A stretch of 12,040 nucleotides of DNA from positions 1 to 12,040 of the forward strand of contig JAZQHB010000034.1 of the NCBI GenBank assembly GCA_045540355.1, in the 5' to 3' direction. Below, piece by piece: positions 11,292 to 12,040 of this stretch. Positions within the stretch are counted from its first letter, which is position 1. Each line of letters begins with the position of its first letter. A program made the translations under genes and the position numbers. The notes below the pieces were generated by a model. The model saw nothing but the letters and a program-made list of their open reading frames with translations, did not search any database and was not told where the DNA came from. The stretch is from RGIG2945 sp045540355. GTDB lineage: Bacteria; Bacillota; Clostridia; Oscillospirales; Acutalibacteraceae.

Positions 11292-12040
11292 TTAACTTTC
11301 ATCTTTTATTTCATATTTTTCATTTTTTATGTTTCTCATTTCATTAAGAGACCATTTAATGGTATCCTCTAAAAATTCTTTCTCTATTTCGGAAATATCT
11401 TCTGATAAAGCCTGAATAGAAAACTTATACAATTTTTCAAAATCGCCATATTGTGCACGACGATATTTTTCAATATCGTCAACATCATATGCATCAAAAA
11501 GTAATTGAACTTGTTTCCTTAAAACTGGAACAAAATAACGGCATTTATGCATATTCCAACATGCATAAGACAAATAATCAGTTAACACATCCTCCCAGGT
11601 ATCTATACCATTTTTTAGCATAGCACATTTTCTTGTGTTGGTCATTTCAATCAATTTTTGAGATATTTCATTGAACTTATCGCTATCTATATATGCATAA
11701 TAAATAGCTTTATAACATAAGGAATATATGCATAAATGCGAAAAATAGTCTAATGATTCTTTATCATTTTCCATACCATTACTATGATTAAAATACTCTA
11801 CAATTAATTCTTCCTGTTTATTTATCATAAACACAATAGCGTCCCACTCATCATTAGAAATTAATTCATATTCCATTGTATGATCAGACCATATAGCAAT
11901 CGTCGTAAAAACGCTAAAGAAATCTTGCAATATACTATCAATGTTCTCTATTTTTTCTTCCAATGTATAAGTCGTGTTTTCTATTAACGATTCGATCCAC
12001 GCTTTCTTGTTAATAGAAGTTTTATAATCATCCAAAACAG
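11292..12040 (-). CDS. Hypothetical helical protein, AT-rich gene (5' end uncertain at window edge)
   Basis: About 247 residues are visible. The first usable start codon is a TTG at 12035, only five bases from the edge; no ribosome binding site can be seen and the frame stays open to the end, so the gene may begin outside the window. The protein is acidic, rich in Ile, Tyr, Asp, Glu and Asn, with no signal peptide or clear catalytic motif. Stretches such as CIYSLCYKAIYYAYIDSDKF and LSYACWNMHKCRYFVPVLRK suggest an all-helical repeat or bundle fold. Base composition is visibly more AT-rich than the polymerase operon, consistent with horizontal origin. Its own terminator follows. Not recognised; an immunity-type protein is possible but unsupported. 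Confidence 0.6.
   Translation of the reverse strand, partial: VLDDYKTSINKKAWIESLIENTTYTLEEKIENIDSILQDFFSVFTTIAIWSDHTMEYELISNDEWDAIVFMINKQEELIVEYFNHSNGMENDKESLDYFSHLCIYSLCYKAIYYAYIDSDKFNEISQKLIEMTNTRKCAMLKNGIDTWEDVLTDYLSYACWNMHKCRYFVPVLRKQVQLLFDAYDVDDIEKYRRAQYGDFEKLYKFSIQALSEDISEIEKEFLEDTIKWSLNEMRNIKNEKYEIKDES

Overview
The window looks like a chromosomal accessory region of a Gram-positive gut Clostridium-class bacterium, probably Ruminococcus-like. This is inferred from moderate-to-low GC, strong AGGAG-type ribosome binding sites, short intrinsic terminators, a UvrX/UmuC-like polymerase paired with a YolD protein, and a HlyD-type adaptor with a low-complexity linker. No rRNA, tRNA, CRISPR array or intact mobile element was found.

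Layout. (1) 2-2269 (+): an efflux/ABC-transporter adaptor, cut at its N-terminus by the window edge, with a Thr/Pro linker and sixteen 8-residue PSGGDITM-type repeats; a strong terminator follows. (2) 2418-3007: no intact gene. It holds the broken start of a tyrosine recombinase (-), a two-way terminator, a 21-codon 3' end of another gene (-) with its own small terminator, and three TTGTAAAG repeats. Together these look like the fossil end of an integrated element. (3) 3008-4231 (-): an AAA+ ATPase of the DUF4143 family with a near-consensus promoter. (4) 4360-4899 (-): a tandem OB-fold protein. It diverges from a 62-residue unknown protein (5063-5251, +), and a large acidic, repeat-built protein with a PriA-like C-terminal domain follows (5412-6899, +). 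(5) 6965-7788 (-): DUF4186 and HAD-type phosphatase genes overlapping by ATGA. They diverge from 7973-9924 (+), a Y-family polymerase plus YolD operon. (6) 10068-11064 (-): a probable operon of three small genes, including a 48-residue gene in a different frame from the longest open frame there and a Cys/His-rich protein whose start is corrected here. Its promoter, leader and ribosome binding site occur twice in tandem. (7) 11292-12040 (-): an AT-rich helical protein of unknown function that reaches the window edge.

How the genes fit together. The only clear pathway is translesion synthesis: the Y-family polymerase carries a QLSLF clamp-binding motif, and YolD proteins are its usual operon partners. 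The divergent DUF4186/HAD pair and the tandem OB-fold protein could belong to a wider nucleic-acid damage module, but that is inference from position. The rest is a patchwork of independently transcribed units separated by terminators, as expected for a region that has gained and lost mobile DNA.
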